Shown here: one piece after another, positions 34,348 to 44,062 of the stretch
How positions within the stretch are numbered: position 1 is the first letter of the stretch
Layout of the letters: each line of letters opens with the position of its first letter
Assembly: GCA_001544655.2 (NCBI GenBank)
Contig: FCOD02000004.1
Span: forward strand, 124,001 to 188,000
Direction of reading: 5' to 3'
DNA length: 64,000 bases
DNA from: Caballeronia turbans
GTDB lineage: Bacteria; Pseudomonadota; Gammaproteobacteria; Burkholderiales; Burkholderiaceae
Notes under the pieces: model-generated
What the model was told of the DNA's origin: nothing
The model's input: the letters and a program-made list of their open reading frames with translations, nothing else
The model's database searches: none
Program-made: the position numbers and the translations under genes

Positions 34348-35229
34348 TCACTGCGCGAGCCACGCCTTTACCTTGTCCGGATGCGCGTCGACGAACTTCT
34401 TCGCGGCGGTTGCGTAATCGTTGGTCGAATTGCCTTCGAACTCGATCGCCTCGACATCCGCGAGCGTCAGCTTGTAGTGTTTGAAGAATACATCCGCGCG
34501 TGGAAACTTGGTCGCGAACTGCTTCGATGCGAAGGCGTGAATCTGTTCCTCGCCGCCGAGCGTGCCCTTCGGGTCCTTCAGATAGCGCATCTGCCACTTC
34601 TGAAACAGCCAGTGCGGGCTCCATACGGTCGCGACGATCCATTGCTTCGATCCATACGCACGCTGCACCGATGCGAGCATGCCCGCCTCGCTCGACGATT
34701 GCAGCTTGTAGCCGGACAGGTCATAAGCCTTGATTGTCCGCTCCGACGCCTGCATGAGACCGCCGCCCGGTTCGATGCCCTGGATCACGCCGTTGAGTTG
34801 CTTCTGCACCTCGGGCTTCTTCAGGTCTTCGATCGACGAAAGCTGCGACTCGGGCACATACGCTGGCACCGCCCAGCCGTTCTTGCCGCCCGTGTAAATG
34901 ATGCCGACATCATCGAGCGTGTCCTTGTAGCGCGCCACATACTGACCGTGCGTCACCGGCAGCCATCCGCCGACCATGATGTCGAGATCGCCGCGCGACA
35001 CGCCCTGATACTGGATGCCGATATCCGCCTGGACGAACTGCACCGGCTGCTGGAGCTTCGTTTCGAGCACGTACTTCGCGACATTCGCGACCGCGAGCAC
35101 ATCGGCCCAGTTCGTGACGGCGATCTTGATCGGCTCGGCCGAGATCGCCGGGCTCGAGCCGGCCCCGAACGCCACGATGGCCGGCGTCACGATCTTGACG
35201 ATGAGGGATTTGATGAAGCTGTTTTTCAT
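34348..35229 (-). CDS. Glycine betaine/proline-type ABC transporter substrate-binding protein (ProX/OpuAC)
   Basis: A 293-residue secreted protein: signal peptide with a probable cleavage after AISA (about residue 31), then the OpuAC fold with IKIAVTNWADVLAVANVAKY, GDLDIMVGGWLPVTHGQY, IYTGGKNGWAVPAYV and IVATVWSPHWLF. Conserved Trp residues would form the cation-pi box that holds the quaternary ammonium group. ATG 35229 has GGAG 7 bases upstream; an in-frame ATG at 35250 is less likely. The third component of the transporter. Confidence 0.88.
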   Translation of the reverse strand: MKNSFIKSLIVKIVTPAIVAFGAGSSPAISAEPIKIAVTNWADVLAVANVAKYVLETKLQQPVQFVQADIGIQYQGVSRGDLDIMVGGWLPVTHGQYVARYKDTLDDVGIIYTGGKNGWAVPAYVPESQLSSIEDLKKPEVQKQLNGVIQGIEPGGGLMQASERTIKAYDLSGYKLQSSSEAGMLASVQRAYGSKQWIVATVWSPHWLFQKWQMRYLKDPKGTLGGEEQIHAFASKQFATKFPRADVFFKHYKLTLADVEAIEFEGNSTNDYATAAKKFVDAHPDKVKAWLAQ

Positions 35230-35283
35230 TTCGGACTCCGTAACTGACAATGCAGTATTAATGTGTAGTCGACGCTGTGATGC

Positions 35284-36174
35284 TCAGGTCTGAGCGGTGC
35301 TTCCGGCCGCGGCGGGCTTGGCCGGCGTGGAGATGACTTTCTTCTTCGACTTCTTCGACTTCACGCCGAAACTCTCCGTCAAACGATCCAGAATGATTGC
35401 GAGCAGAACTACGCCGAGCCCGCCTTCGAAGCCGATGCCGATATCGAGCCGCTGAATCCCGCTCAGGACGTATTCGCCGAGGCCGCCCGCGCCGATCATC
35501 GAAGCGACCACCACCATCGACAACGCCATCATGATCGTCTGGTTCACGCCCGCCATGATCGAAGGCAATGCATTCGGCAACTGGATCTTCCAAAGCAGTT
35601 GCGCATCCGTGCTGCCGAAGGACCGGCCCGCTTCGAGCAGTTCCTCCCGCACCTGGCGAATGCCGAGCGTGGTCAGACGCACGACCGGCGGCATTGCGAA
35701 CACGATCGTCGCGATCACCGCGGGCACGCGCCCGAGACCGAACAGAATGACCGCGGGAATCAGATAGACGAACGCGGGCATCGTCTGCATGAAATCGAGC
35801 AAGGAACGCAGCACGACTTCCACACGTCTGTTGCGTGCGCCCCAGATGCCGAGCGGCACGCCGATCACGAGGCTGAAGAACGTCGCCGCGATGACGAGCG
35901 CGAGCGTCGAAACCGTCTGCGCCCAGAGGCCCATGTAATTGATCACGTAGAGCGCCGCGCCGACGAACACCGCGAATACGACACCCCTTCTCCACAGCGC
36001 AAGTCCCATGAGAATCACGAGCATCGCGATGAACGGCACCGCGCCCAGGCCATCTTCGAGCAGCTTGATGACCGCGCCGAGCGCGGCCGAGAACGCGTCG
36101 AAGCCGCCGCGAAAGTGCGAGAAGAGAAAGTTGACTGCGTCGTCGGCGAACTTTCCAAAGATCGAGGAATTCAT
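35284..36174 (-). CDS. Glycine betaine/proline-type ABC transporter permease (ProW)
   Basis: A 296-residue permease with about six helices. The inner-membrane loop reads [24 protein letters not shown] in two pieces, the ATPase-docking EAA motif, and helices include PLGIWGARN and [18 protein letters not shown], typical of ProW/OpuAB. It ends in a Lys-rich tail. ATG 36174 overlaps the ATPase stop by 4 bases and follows GGAGGG, so translation is coupled to the ATPase. Confidence 0.9.
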   Translation of the reverse strand: MNSSIFGKFADDAVNFLFSHFRGGFDAFSAALGAVIKLLEDGLGAVPFIAMLVILMGLALWRRGVVFAVFVGAALYVINYMGLWAQTVSTLALVIAATFFSLVIGVPLGIWGARNRRVEVVLRSLLDFMQTMPAFVYLIPAVILFGLGRVPAVIATIVFAMPPVVRLTTLGIRQVREELLEAGRSFGSTDAQLLWKIQLPNALPSIMAGVNQTIMMALSMVVVASMIGAGGLGEYVLSGIQRLDIGIGFEGGLGVVLLAIILDRLTESFGVKSKKSKKKVISTPAKPAAAGSTAQT

Positions 36175-37457
36175 GCTGCCCTCCGCTCCATGACCTGCTT
36201 GAGAATCGTGCGGCACGACACCACGCCCGCGAGTCTGCCCTGTTCATCGGTGACCGGCACGTCGTGCTCCTGACCGAGCGCGATGGTCGCGAGTTGATGC
36301 AAATCGGCTGTCAGCGGGACCGCCGCGACGTCGCGGAGCAAGGCGTCGGCGATGGGCCGTTTGCCGCTCTTGTGCAGCGATGCAGGCGTCACGCAGCCCT
36401 GATAGCGCCCCGCCTCGTCGCAGACGTATCCGCACTCGGCGCCGCTGTCGATCAGGCTGTTCAGATAGCGCTCCGACGGCGCGCTCGTGCTGCACGCGAT
36501 GAGACCGCGTTCGACCTTCGTCATCAGACTCGATGCTTCGAGGAAGCGCGATACATCGACATTGCGGAAGAAGTCGCGCACGTAATCGTCGGCGGGCGAC
36601 TGGATGAGCTCGGCCGGCGTGCCAACCTGAATCAGGCGCCCGTCCTTCATGATGCCGATGCGCCCGCCGATCTTCACCGCTTCTTCGATATCGTGCGAGA
36701 TGAAGACAATCGTGCGCTGTTCTTCCTTTTGCAAGCGCAGCAGTTCGTTCTGCATTTCGAAGCGGATGAGCGGATCGAGCGCAGAGAATGCCTCGTCCAT
36801 CAACAGTACCGAAGGGTTCACCGCGAGCGCGCGAGCAAGGCCGACGCGCTGCTGCATGCCGCCGGACAGTTCGCTCGGCAACAGCTTTTCGTAGGAAGCG
36901 AGGCCGACGCGCGTCAGTGCCGCGCGTGCGATGTCATAACGATCCGCCTTCTTCCTGCCCGCGACTTCGAGGCCGTAGGCAATGTTGTCGATGACGGAGC
37001 GATTCGGCAGCAGCGCGAAAGACTGGAACACCATCGCCATTTTTTCGCGGCGCACGGCGCGCAGTTCGGGCGTGCTCATCGGCGCGATGTCGCGGCCTTC
37101 GAGGATCACTTGTCCCGACGTCGGCTCGATCAGGCGGTTGAGCAGACGCACGAGCGTCGACTTGCCCGAGCCCGACAAGCCCATGATGACAAAGATCTCG
37201 CCCGCGTTGACGGCGAGGCTGACATCATCGACGGCGACCATGTTGCCTGTTTGCGCGAAGATTTCGTTGCGGCCGAGGCCTTGCTTCAACAGCGCCTGAG
37301 CGCGCTCCGGCTTCGCGCCGAAGATCTTCGAAAGATTCTTGACCGTGAGGATCTCGGTCTGGGATGCCGCAACCGTTCGGGCCGGCGAAGCGATTCCCGG
37401 CTGCGAGGAAATCGGATTCGTGACGTCGTTCGGTGCGAGCGTCAGGTTGGGAATCAT
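36171..37457 (-). CDS. Glycine betaine/proline-type ABC transporter ATP-binding protein (ProV)
   Basis: A 428-residue ATPase: Walker [11 protein letters not shown]-loop [13 protein letters not shown], signature [15 protein letters not shown], Walker [14 protein letters not shown]-loop FISHD. The N-terminus has the ProV/OpuAA insertion ([18 protein letters not shown]) and the C-terminus two CBS domains (about 300-428) that sense ionic strength or ligands in this family. ATG 37457 is preceded by AGGTGGA. First gene of the leftward set; no regulator faces it. Confidence 0.9.
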   Translation of the reverse strand: MIPNLTLAPNDVTNPISSQPGIASPARTVAASQTEILTVKNLSKIFGAKPERAQALLKQGLGRNEIFAQTGNMVAVDDVSLAVNAGEIFVIMGLSGSGKSTLVRLLNRLIEPTSGQVILEGRDIAPMSTPELRAVRREKMAMVFQSFALLPNRSVIDNIAYGLEVAGRKKADRYDIARAALTRVGLASYEKLLPSELSGGMQQRVGLARALAVNPSVLLMDEAFSALDPLIRFEMQNELLRLQKEEQRTIVFISHDIEEAVKIGGRIGIMKDGRLIQVGTPAELIQSPADDYVRDFFRNVDVSRFLEASSLMTKVERGLIACSTSAPSERYLNSLIDSGAECGYVCDEAGRYQGCVTPASLHKSGKRPIADALLRDVAAVPLTADLHQLATIALGQEHDVPVTDEQGRLAGVVSCRTILKQVMERRAA

Positions 37458-37842
37458 CGGGTCATTCCACCTAGCAAGTTCGAAAAAGGGATATGTCGCT
37501 GCCGGAACTTCCCGGCGTTCTTTGCGTTGAATGAAGCGTACATGGCCAATTTCGATCACCCACCGACATTTTGTGAGCACTTTCCGATACTTCTGGTAAT
37601 GCATCGGCGCATCGCACAAGGTGCCCGAGAATGGTGCAGCGTTGCGCGAATATCGCAGCGCCATGGCGGACGCGGCTTTGCGGGCGAAAGCCCTACGCGT
37701 GGACGATGAGCGCCACGCGGCCGTTCGCAAAAGACGCTAGGGAATGTCCCTAGCCTGGGTCGTCTGGATAACTTTTTCTGCTGGTAAAGGCGATAACGCC
37801 GCGCATCGGGCGCGGCGTCGAAGGAGAAAGTCAGCAAGCGAA
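37458..37842. other. Intergenic region upstream of the betaine-type transporter, with one hairpin
   Basis: About 385 bases with no supportable gene. It holds the promoter of the leftward transporter genes and the 3' end of the DipZ-like transcript. An 8-bp stem (CGCCGCGC at 37797-37804 with GCGCGGCG at 37810-37817, 5-base loop) could terminate the leftward DipZ message. No clear operator was seen; short direct and inverted repeats near 37460-37600 were too weak to call. Confidence 0.45.
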
Positions 37843-39597
37843 TTACCCGAAGGTAAAGCTATACGCCTGCGCACCCGGGTCGAGAAACTCGATTTCGAAA
37901 GTGCGATCAACGATCGGACCCGTCTGACGCACGAGCTGATAAAGACGCGCGCTCGTCACGACGCCGCTGCCATCGGCGGCGATGTCCGCGCCATGCGATG
38001 CGCCCGGCGCCGCACCATCGATCGTCACGCGAAATCGGACTGGCTTGCCATCCGGCGACGGTCCGAGCACGAGATGCAGATCGCGCGCATGAAAGCGATA
38101 CGCGATGCGCGCGTGCGGCGCGGCCGGCGCCGCAGCCTCTTCTCCCACGTTCCACTGTCCTTCGAGCGCCCAGTCGTTAAGCGATAGTCGCGCGGGCAGC
38201 GTGTAGGTCTCGATGCCATCGGGCATCACGCGTTGCGGCGATGCGAAGCCTTGCGCCTGTTTGTAGCCCACATAGGTCTCGCCTGAGCCGATGTTCGCCG
38301 GATCGGCCGCGGCCTGCGCCCCGTTGGCCTGCACGGTGTGTACATCGCGCACGTTCATCGTCGCGCCGCTATCGGCGAGCAACTCGCGAATCGCGTTCTC
38401 GGCCTCGCGGTATCCGCCTTCGCCGAAATGATGAAAGCGCACGCGCCCTTGCGCATCGACGATATAGAACGCCGGCCAGTACTGATTGCCGAACGCGCGC
38501 CAGATGGCGTAATCGTTGTCGATAGCAACCGGGTACGTGATGTTCAGGTTCGCGAGCGCGCGCTTCACGTTGCCGGTGTCGCGCTCGAAGCCGAACTCGG
38601 GCGTATGCACGCCGACGACGACGAGCCCGTCATCGCCATAACGTTGCGCCCACGTCTTGAGATACGGCAAGGTGCGCAGGCAGTTGATGCACGAGTACGT
38701 CCAGAAGTTGACCACGACGACCTTGCCGCGCAATGCGTCGGTGGAAAGCGGCTTGGCGTTGAGCCAGGTCGTCGCGCCGTCGAGCGATGGCAGTCTGCCC
38801 TGAACCGGCAGCGCGGCCGGCATCGATACGCGCATGACGCGCGCACCTTGCTGTGCATCGCGCGAAGTCTGCTTCGCCTTCAGCATGCCGACGAGCTTGC
38901 TCTCGATGCCGGTCGTCGGCGCGCCGGGGATATGCGCGAGCAAGCGCGTGTCGAAGCCCGTTGCTATCGCGGCCACGGTCAATACGACGAGCGCGCCCAT
39001 TGCACGCCGCAGATGCTCGCCCACGCCGAGCGAGCGCTTGACGACATCCAGCGCGCGCTTGCCGAGGCTCGACGCGATCGCAAGCGAACTGGCCGCGCCG
39101 ACGCCATAGGCAACGAGTGCCGCAGCCGTGTGCCAGCTCGCGCCATGCAAGGCGGCGCCCGTGAGGATCACGCCGAGAATCGGCCCTGCGCACGGCGCCC
39201 ACAGCAGCCCGGTCGCCGCGCCGAGCAGCATGGACGACGCGACACGGCGCGTCGTCCCCTGGGTTTGCGAACGCGCGACGAGGCGATCCGCAAGCGCCGA
39301 CAACGGACGCGTGAGCCGCGCGGCAATCGACGGAAACAGGAGCGCTGCGCCGAACAGCGCGAGCGTCGCGAGCGCGATCCAGCGGCCGTACTGATTCAGT
39401 TGCGCGGCGCCCGCGAGACCCGCGACGCCGAGGCCGGTCACGAGCGCGAACGTGCCCGCGAGTCCGATGAGAAGCGGCAGGCGGTCGGTGATGAAGGGCC
39501 TGTCCGAACGCGCGAATACGAACGGAACGACCGGCAGAATGCATGGGCTCAATACGGTGAACACGCCGCCGAGCAATGCGATGACGATGAGTGACAT
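37843..39597 (-). CDS. DipZ-like fusion: CcdA membrane domain plus thioredoxin plus C-terminal carbohydrate-binding-like domain
   Basis: A 584-residue protein. Residues 1-215 form a CcdA/DsbD membrane domain with the redox Cys pair (Cys19 in LSPCILP, Cys136 in WAPCAGP). Residues 260-405 are a periplasmic thioredoxin-like domain with active site Cys303-x-x-Cys306 (TYSCINC). The rest (LSLNDWALEGQWNVG, then YSFTFG) is a beta-rich domain found in DipZ proteins. It carries electrons from cytoplasmic thioredoxin across the membrane. It faces a stand-alone thioredoxin with the same CINC site. Confidence 0.88.
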   Translation of the reverse strand: MSLIVIALLGGVFTVLSPCILPVVPFVFARSDRPFITDRLPLLIGLAGTFALVTGLGVAGLAGAAQLNQYGRWIALATLALFGAALLFPSIAARLTRPLSALADRLVARSQTQGTTRRVASSMLLGAATGLLWAPCAGPILGVILTGAALHGASWHTAAALVAYGVGAASSLAIASSLGKRALDVVKRSLGVGEHLRRAMGALVVLTVAAIATGFDTRLLAHIPGAPTTGIESKLVGMLKAKQTSRDAQQGARVMRVSMPAALPVQGRLPSLDGATTWLNAKPLSTDALRGKVVVVNFWTYSCINCLRTLPYLKTWAQRYGDDGLVVVGVHTPEFGFERDTGNVKRALANLNITYPVAIDNDYAIWRAFGNQYWPAFYIVDAQGRVRFHHFGEGGYREAENAIRELLADSGATMNVRDVHTVQANGAQAAADPANIGSGETYVGYKQAQGFASPQRVMPDGIETYTLPARLSLNDWALEGQWNVGEEAAAPAAPHARIAYRFHARDLHLVLGPSPDGKPVRFRVTIDGAAPGASHGADIAADGSGVVTSARLYQLVRQTGPIVDRTFEIEFLDPGAQAYSFTFG

Positions 39598-39690
39598 GAG
39601 ATCGGTGTTCCGTGAAAAGCGGTTGGACGGACCGGCATCGAACGCCGGGAATACGGCACAACAAGCATGTGTCGTATTCCAGCGCCTTCA

Positions 39691-39789
39691 TGTATCGCGG
39701 GAATGTCAGAAACGGCGCGCCGTGCAACGCCGTGTATCGGCCGCGCCGCCGGATACATGGCGATACAAACGGGACACGCGCCCGATACA
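39691..39789. repeat. Cluster of five TGTATC(G)/(C)GATACA motifs in a divergent promoter region
   Basis: Within 99 bases the motif occurs as TGTATCG at 39691 and 39733, GGATACA at 39751, CGATACA at 39761 and CGATACA at 39783; the first two are inverted relative to the last three. The region separates the divergent dipZ-like and thioredoxin genes. A hexamer-plus-one repeated this often is far above expectation for 99 bases and suggests a regulator array. I do not recognise the regulator. Confidence 0.55.
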
Positions 39790-39838
39790 TCGGCGCGCTT
39801 CAATACGCTTTAACGCATCACCGAAAAGGAGAACCGTC

Positions 39839-40402
39839 ATGTTCGCTCGACTCAAGATCGCCGCCGTCGCCACCGCGATGGTCGCAGCGCTCGGCGCCGT
39901 CGCGGCGCTCGCCGCTTTCTCATCGACCGGCTCCGCGGCCGGCATGAAAACGACGCAGCAGACCGGCGCGCAGGCGCCCGACTTCACCGGCATCGATAAC
40001 TGGTTCAACAGCGCGCCGCTCGATCTCGCGCAGTTGCGCGGCAAAGTCGTGCTCGTCGATTTCTGGACTTTCGATTGCATCAACTGCGCACATACGCTGC
40101 CGCACGTGAAGGACTGGTACGCGCGCTATCGGGACAAAGGACTCGTCGTGGTCGGCGTGCATACGCCCGAGTATTCCTTCGAGCGCGATGCCGGCAACCT
40201 CAGGAAAGCGATCGCCAAATATGGAATCGAATATCCCGTCGCGCAGGACAATCGATACGCAACCTGGAATGCGTATGACAACCAGTACTGGCCCGCGCTC
40301 TATCTGATCGATCAGAACGGCAAGATCGTGTACACGCACTTCGGGGAAGGGCGCTATGCGCAGACCGAAGAAACGATTCGCAAGCTGCTCGGCTTGAGCT
40401 AA
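39839..40402 (+). CDS. Secreted thioredoxin-like (redoxin) protein with CINC active site
   Basis: A 187-residue protein with an N-terminal signal or anchor helix (LKIAAVATAMVAALGAVAAL), then a TlpA/DipZ-like thioredoxin fold: VDFWTFDCINCAHTLPHVKD with Cys80 and Cys83, the cis-Pro segment NQYWPALYLIDQ and YTHFGEGRY. It closely matches the thioredoxin domain of the divergent DipZ-like protein (shared GLVVVGVHTPE and NQYWPA). AAGGAGA lies 7 bases before ATG 39839. A peri-plasmic partner of the DipZ-like electron carrier is likely. Confidence 0.86.
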   Translation: MFARLKIAAVATAMVAALGAVAALAAFSSTGSAAGMKTTQQTGAQAPDFTGIDNWFNSAPLDLAQLRGKVVLVDFWTFDCINCAHTLPHVKDWYARYRDKGLVVVGVHTPEYSFERDAGNLRKAIAKYGIEYPVAQDNRYATWNAYDNQYWPALYLIDQNGKIVYTHFGEGRYAQTEETIRKLLGLS

Positions 40403-40432
40403 AAAAAACGCGCCAGCAAAGGCGCGTTTTTT
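40403..40432. terminator. Bidirectional intrinsic terminator
   Basis: AAAAAACGCGCC at 40403-40414 pairs with GGCGCGTTTTTT at 40421-40432 around a 6-base loop. The GC stem with A-run on one side and T-run on the other gives a good Rho-independent terminator in both directions, ending the thioredoxin gene (+) and the symporter gene (-). Confidence 0.9.
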
Positions 40433-40453
40433 CATTCGATTGCGCGCGAACGC

Positions 40454-41413
40454 TCAACCCTGTCGCGCAACGACGCCCTCTGCATCGGTATCGCGCGTCG
40501 AGCCTTTCGCCGGGCGCCCTGCCCAATAGCCCGCGAGCATCGATCCCGACAGGTTGTGCCACACCGAGAACAGCGCGCCGGGCAACGCTGCAATCGGCGT
40601 GAAATACAGCTTGCCGAGCGTCGCCGCGAGCCCCGAGTTCTGCATGCCGACTTCGATTGCAAGCGTGCGGCAGACGGCTTCGTCGAAGCCGAGCAGGCGG
40701 CCGCCCCAGTAGCCGCCCAGTAAGCCGATGCCGTTGTGCAGCACCACGCCCACCGCGACGACCATGCCCACCGACGCGATGCTCTTCTGCGTGCCGCCGA
40801 CGACCGCCGCGATGATCAGCAGAATCGACACCATCGACACGAGCGGCAGCGCCCATTCGATCTTGCGCACGAGCTTGCCGAACAGATGATTCACGACGAG
40901 GCCGATGACGATCGGCAACGCGACGATCTGCACGATGCTCATCAGCATCCCGTACACGTCGACGGAAATCGATGCATCGACATAAAAACGCGTGAGCAGC
41001 GGGGTCGCGAACACGCCGACGAGGGTCGACAGCGCGCTGATCGTGACAGACAGCGCCACATCGCCACGCGCGAGATAGATCATCACGTTCGAAGCCGTAC
41101 CGCTCGCGACGCTGCCGACGAGCACCATGCCCGCCGTCAGATCGGGCGGCATGCGCAGCGCCTTCGCAATCGCCCACGCGGCGAGCGGCATCACGAGATA
41201 ATGCAGGACGATGCCCGCGATGACCGGCGCGGGCCGCGTGAATACGCGCCTGAAATCGTCGATGGAGAGCGTGACGCCCATCGACAGCATGATGATCGTC
41301 AGAAGCATCGTGACGTGCGGCGCGATGCCCGTCACTGACGAAGGCGCGCTGTAGGCGGCGATGGAAACGAGCACGGCCCAGAGCGGAAAAAGGCGGGTGA
41401 TGCGGGCAAGCAT
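40454..41413 (-). CDS. Bile acid:sodium symporter (BASS) family transporter
   Basis: A 319-residue membrane protein with about nine helices and BASS-family marks: [40 protein letters not shown] (the crossover region), and [19 protein letters not shown] with the conserved Glu/Asn sodium site. Bacterial members carry keto-acids such as ketopantoate (PanS) or 2-keto-3-deoxygluconate-like acids, not bile acids. It is monocistronic, sharing its terminator with the thioredoxin gene. Confidence 0.85.
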   Translation of the reverse strand: MLARITRLFPLWAVLVSIAAYSAPSSVTGIAPHVTMLLTIIMLSMGVTLSIDDFRRVFTRPAPVIAGIVLHYLVMPLAAWAIAKALRMPPDLTAGMVLVGSVASGTASNVMIYLARGDVALSVTISALSTLVGVFATPLLTRFYVDASISVDVYGMLMSIVQIVALPIVIGLVVNHLFGKLVRKIEWALPLVSMVSILLIIAAVVGGTQKSIASVGMVVAVGVVLHNGIGLLGGYWGGRLLGFDEAVCRTLAIEVGMQNSGLAATLGKLYFTPIAALPGALFSVWHNLSGSMLAGYWAGRPAKGSTRDTDAEGVVARQG

Positions 41414-41727
41414 GAAAACAATCCTCGAAGGTCGTTGCGTATCGTGTGTGGTTCAGCGAAAGCGGCGGTTCGCGGGATGACCGGACGGGCGCAGACGGAC
41501 GAATGTTTGCCTTCGTGGGGCGGACGCGGCCCGCGACACCGCACACGCACGGGTCACATGCGATTGCGGCCGAACGGCGGGCAGGCGCCGCATTTTACCC
41601 GGCGTGCGGCCGTGTTTCAGGGACCGCTTAACTCACGCGATGCAATCGCCCGGCTCTTTCGACTCATTCGCATCTAATTCTTCGGCGGCATCATGCGCAT
41701 CAAACAACTGGTCTGAAGGAGATGAAC

Positions 41728-42237
41728 ATGACACCGATCGCCATCATTCAAGGCACGCCGACATGGGTCTGGGTGCTGCTCGCGTTTCTGCTGTATCGCG
41801 GCATCAAGGCAATGCAGGCCAGCACTACGCCGCTTTCGAAGCTCGCGATCATCCCGCTGGTTTTTGCGGGCATGGGTATCGCGCATCTGATTTCGTCGCC
41901 GCTCACGGGCGTGGCCGCCGTCGCCGCGTGGATCCTCGCGCTTGCCGCGGGCGTCATCGCTGGCGTGTTCAACGCGAGCCGGAGCCGCTTCATTGTCGAT
42001 CCGATCGCTCGCACCGTGATGCTGCCGGGGTCGATCGTGCCCTTGCTGCTGATCGCCACTACGTTTATCGCGAAGTTCTGGCTCGGCTTCGAGATGGCGA
42101 CCGCGACGAATCTCTCCGCGCTCGCGACGTATGGGGTCATCGATGCCGCCGTGTCGGGTGTCGTCGCGGGCATGTTCGCCGGACGCTTCTTCACGTACTG
42201 GAAAACGATGCACGCTCTGGGCGCGTCGTGGGCCTGA
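41728..42237 (+). CDS. DUF6622 family membrane protein
   Basis: A 169-residue protein with about five helices, beginning PIAIIQGTPTWVWVLLAFLL, and YRGIKAMQASTTPLSKLAII, a pattern I associate with DUF6622. No enzymatic motif is visible. ATG 41728 is chosen since AAGGAG lies 6 bases before it; the ATG at 41722 overlaps that site. It is followed by a DUF899 gene in the same direction 156 bases later; function is unknown. Confidence 0.65.
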   Translation: MTPIAIIQGTPTWVWVLLAFLLYRGIKAMQASTTPLSKLAIIPLVFAGMGIAHLISSPLTGVAAVAAWILALAAGVIAGVFNASRSRFIVDPIARTVMLPGSIVPLLLIATTFIAKFWLGFEMATATNLSALATYGVIDAAVSGVVAGMFAGRFFTYWKTMHALGASWA

Positions 42238-42393
42238 TCGATGCTGGCTCGCCGAACGTGGAACGCACGAGGTCCGCAGCATGAGCGTCAAATGCAGCCT
42301 CCAAGGAAATGCCGTCACACTTGTTACTCCCGGCCATTCGCTTTCGAGTTCAGACTGATTTCACGGACAACAACTCAAGAGGTTGCACAAGCC

Positions 42394-43188
42394 ATGACTA
42401 CATCAGACGAAAAAGGAACAGCGGGCGCACGCACTGAAATGCGTACGCCACCCGTCGTGTCGGAGCAAGCGTGGGAAGCGGCGCGACAGCAGTTGCTCGT
42501 GAAGGAAAAAGCTCACACGCGCGCCCGCGATGCGCTCGCTGCCGAGCGGCGCCGCATGCCGTGGATGGCCGTGAAAACGGACTATATGTTCGAGGGCCCC
42601 GACGGCAAAATCGGCTTTGTCGATCTGTTCGACGGACGGCGTCAGTTGATTGTGTATCGCGCGTTTTATGAGCCCGGCGTGTTCGGCTGGCCCGAGCATG
42701 CGTGCCGTGGCTGCTCGCTCGTCGCCGATCAGGTCGCTCATCTTGCGCATCTGAATGCACGCGATACGACATTGGTATTCGTATCGCGTGCGCCGCAAGA
42801 GGACATCGCTCGGCTGAAGCAACGCATGGGCTGGAACATTCCGTGGTTCACGCTGACGGATCGTTTCGATGCCGATTTCGGGGTCGACGAATGGCACGGC
42901 ACGAACGTGTTTTTCCGTGATGGAGATAACGTATTCCGCACGTATTTCCTCAACAATCGCGGCGACGAGCAGATGGGCAATACGTGGAACTATCTCGACA
43001 TCACGCCGCTTGGACGTCAGGAGCTGTGGGAAGACTCGCCTGAAGGCTATCCGCAGACACCGACCTACAAGTGGTGGAACTGGCACGATAGCTATATCGA
43101 CGATGCGCCGCCCGACAAGAAATGGGTCGAGGTATCCGACGCGGGCGAAGCGGCATTTCGCGCCGAGAGCGCTAAAAACAAGGGGTGA
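42394..43188 (+). CDS. DUF899 family thioredoxin-like protein
   Basis: A 264-residue protein of the DUF899 type: LLVKEKAHTRARDALAAERR, RMPWMAVKTDYMFEGPDG, LFDGRRQLIVYRAFYEPGV, then CRGCSLVADQVAHLAHLNAR and TWNYLDITPLGRQE. The fold is thioredoxin-like with a CxxC-like CRGCS motif. The biochemical role is not established. ATG 42394 has only AGAGG about 12 bases upstream. It converges with the hydrolase gene, 6 bases apart. Confidence 0.8.
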   Translation: MTTSDEKGTAGARTEMRTPPVVSEQAWEAARQQLLVKEKAHTRARDALAAERRRMPWMAVKTDYMFEGPDGKIGFVDLFDGRRQLIVYRAFYEPGVFGWPEHACRGCSLVADQVAHLAHLNARDTTLVFVSRAPQEDIARLKQRMGWNIPWFTLTDRFDADFGVDEWHGTNVFFRDGDNVFRTYFLNNRGDEQMGNTWNYLDITPLGRQELWEDSPEGYPQTPTYKWWNWHDSYIDDAPPDKKWVEVSDAGEAAFRAESAKNKG

Positions 43189-43194
43189 AATCAG

Positions 43195-44049
43195 TCACGG
43201 TTCGATCGCGCCCACGAACGTCAGCCATTCGCCGACGATCGCCTCGGGCGCGTCTTCCTGCATCAGATGTCCTGATCCGGGCACACGCGTGAAGCGCGCC
43301 TTTGGAATCAGCGATGCGAGTTCGATACCGCGCTCGACCGGTATCCATGCGTCTTCTTCGCCCCAAAGAATCGACACGGGACACGTCAATTCACGGTAGC
43401 GCGATTGCACTTCATCCGTGTAACGCTGATCCATCTGCGCGATCTGCCGATAGAACGCGGCCTGCCCCTTCTCGCCCGTCCACGGCTGCGTATAAACGCA
43501 CAACGTCTCTTCGGATAACTTTCGATGCGCCGCGCCTTGCAGATACGCATCGAGCATCGCTTGATGCATGTACGGCGGCACGCCTGCGAACGCGGCTTCA
43601 TGTTGCCGCACATGAGCCACGAAAGGCGATCCCCAGGGCGCGACGGCAACGGGATCGACGAGCATCAACGAGCGATACGCGCAACCGTTCAGCAACGCTG
43701 CCCTGAGCGATGTCGCACCGCCAAAGTCGTGCGCGAGCACATCGGGTAATGCGCCATTCCAGTCGGCGCTCCAGTACCCGATGAGCGCCGCGAGCACGCG
43801 ATTCTGCACGCCGAGCGAAACGTCCTGTCCATCGCGCATTTCCGAAGCGCCGTAACCGAGCAGATCGAAGTAATGCACGCGGCGCGAACGGGCCGCAATC
43901 GGCGCGATACGCCGCCATACCTGGGATGAAAACGGCGTCCCATGCACGAGCACGAGCGGCGCACCCTCGCCGATCACGCCGTAGTGCACAGCCTGCCCTT
44001 CGAAGTCGAACACATGATCGACCGGCAGGCGATCTTTCGTTTCGCTCAT
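43195..44049 (-). CDS. Alpha/beta hydrolase with Asp nucleophile (haloalkane dehalogenase/epoxide hydrolase-like)
   Basis: A 284-residue alpha/beta hydrolase. The oxyanion motif HGTPF (36-40) and the nucleophile elbow AHDFGGA with Asp108 instead of Ser put it with dehalogenases and epoxide hydrolases; the general-base His lies in GSGHLMQEDAPE. The cap region (PYMHQAMLDAYLQGAAHR) is helical. It starts 14 bases after the PoxB-like gene, so both are probably co-transcribed. Substrate is unknown. Confidence 0.8.
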   Translation of the reverse strand: MSETKDRLPVDHVFDFEGQAVHYGVIGEGAPLVLVHGTPFSSQVWRRIAPIAARSRRVHYFDLLGYGASEMRDGQDVSLGVQNRVLAALIGYWSADWNGALPDVLAHDFGGATSLRAALLNGCAYRSLMLVDPVAVAPWGSPFVAHVRQHEAAFAGVPPYMHQAMLDAYLQGAAHRKLSEETLCVYTQPWTGEKGQAAFYRQIAQMDQRYTDEVQSRYRELTCPVSILWGEEDAWIPVERGIELASLIPKARFTRVPGSGHLMQEDAPEAIVGEWLTFVGAIEP

Positions 44050-44062
44050 GACGCTGTCTCGC

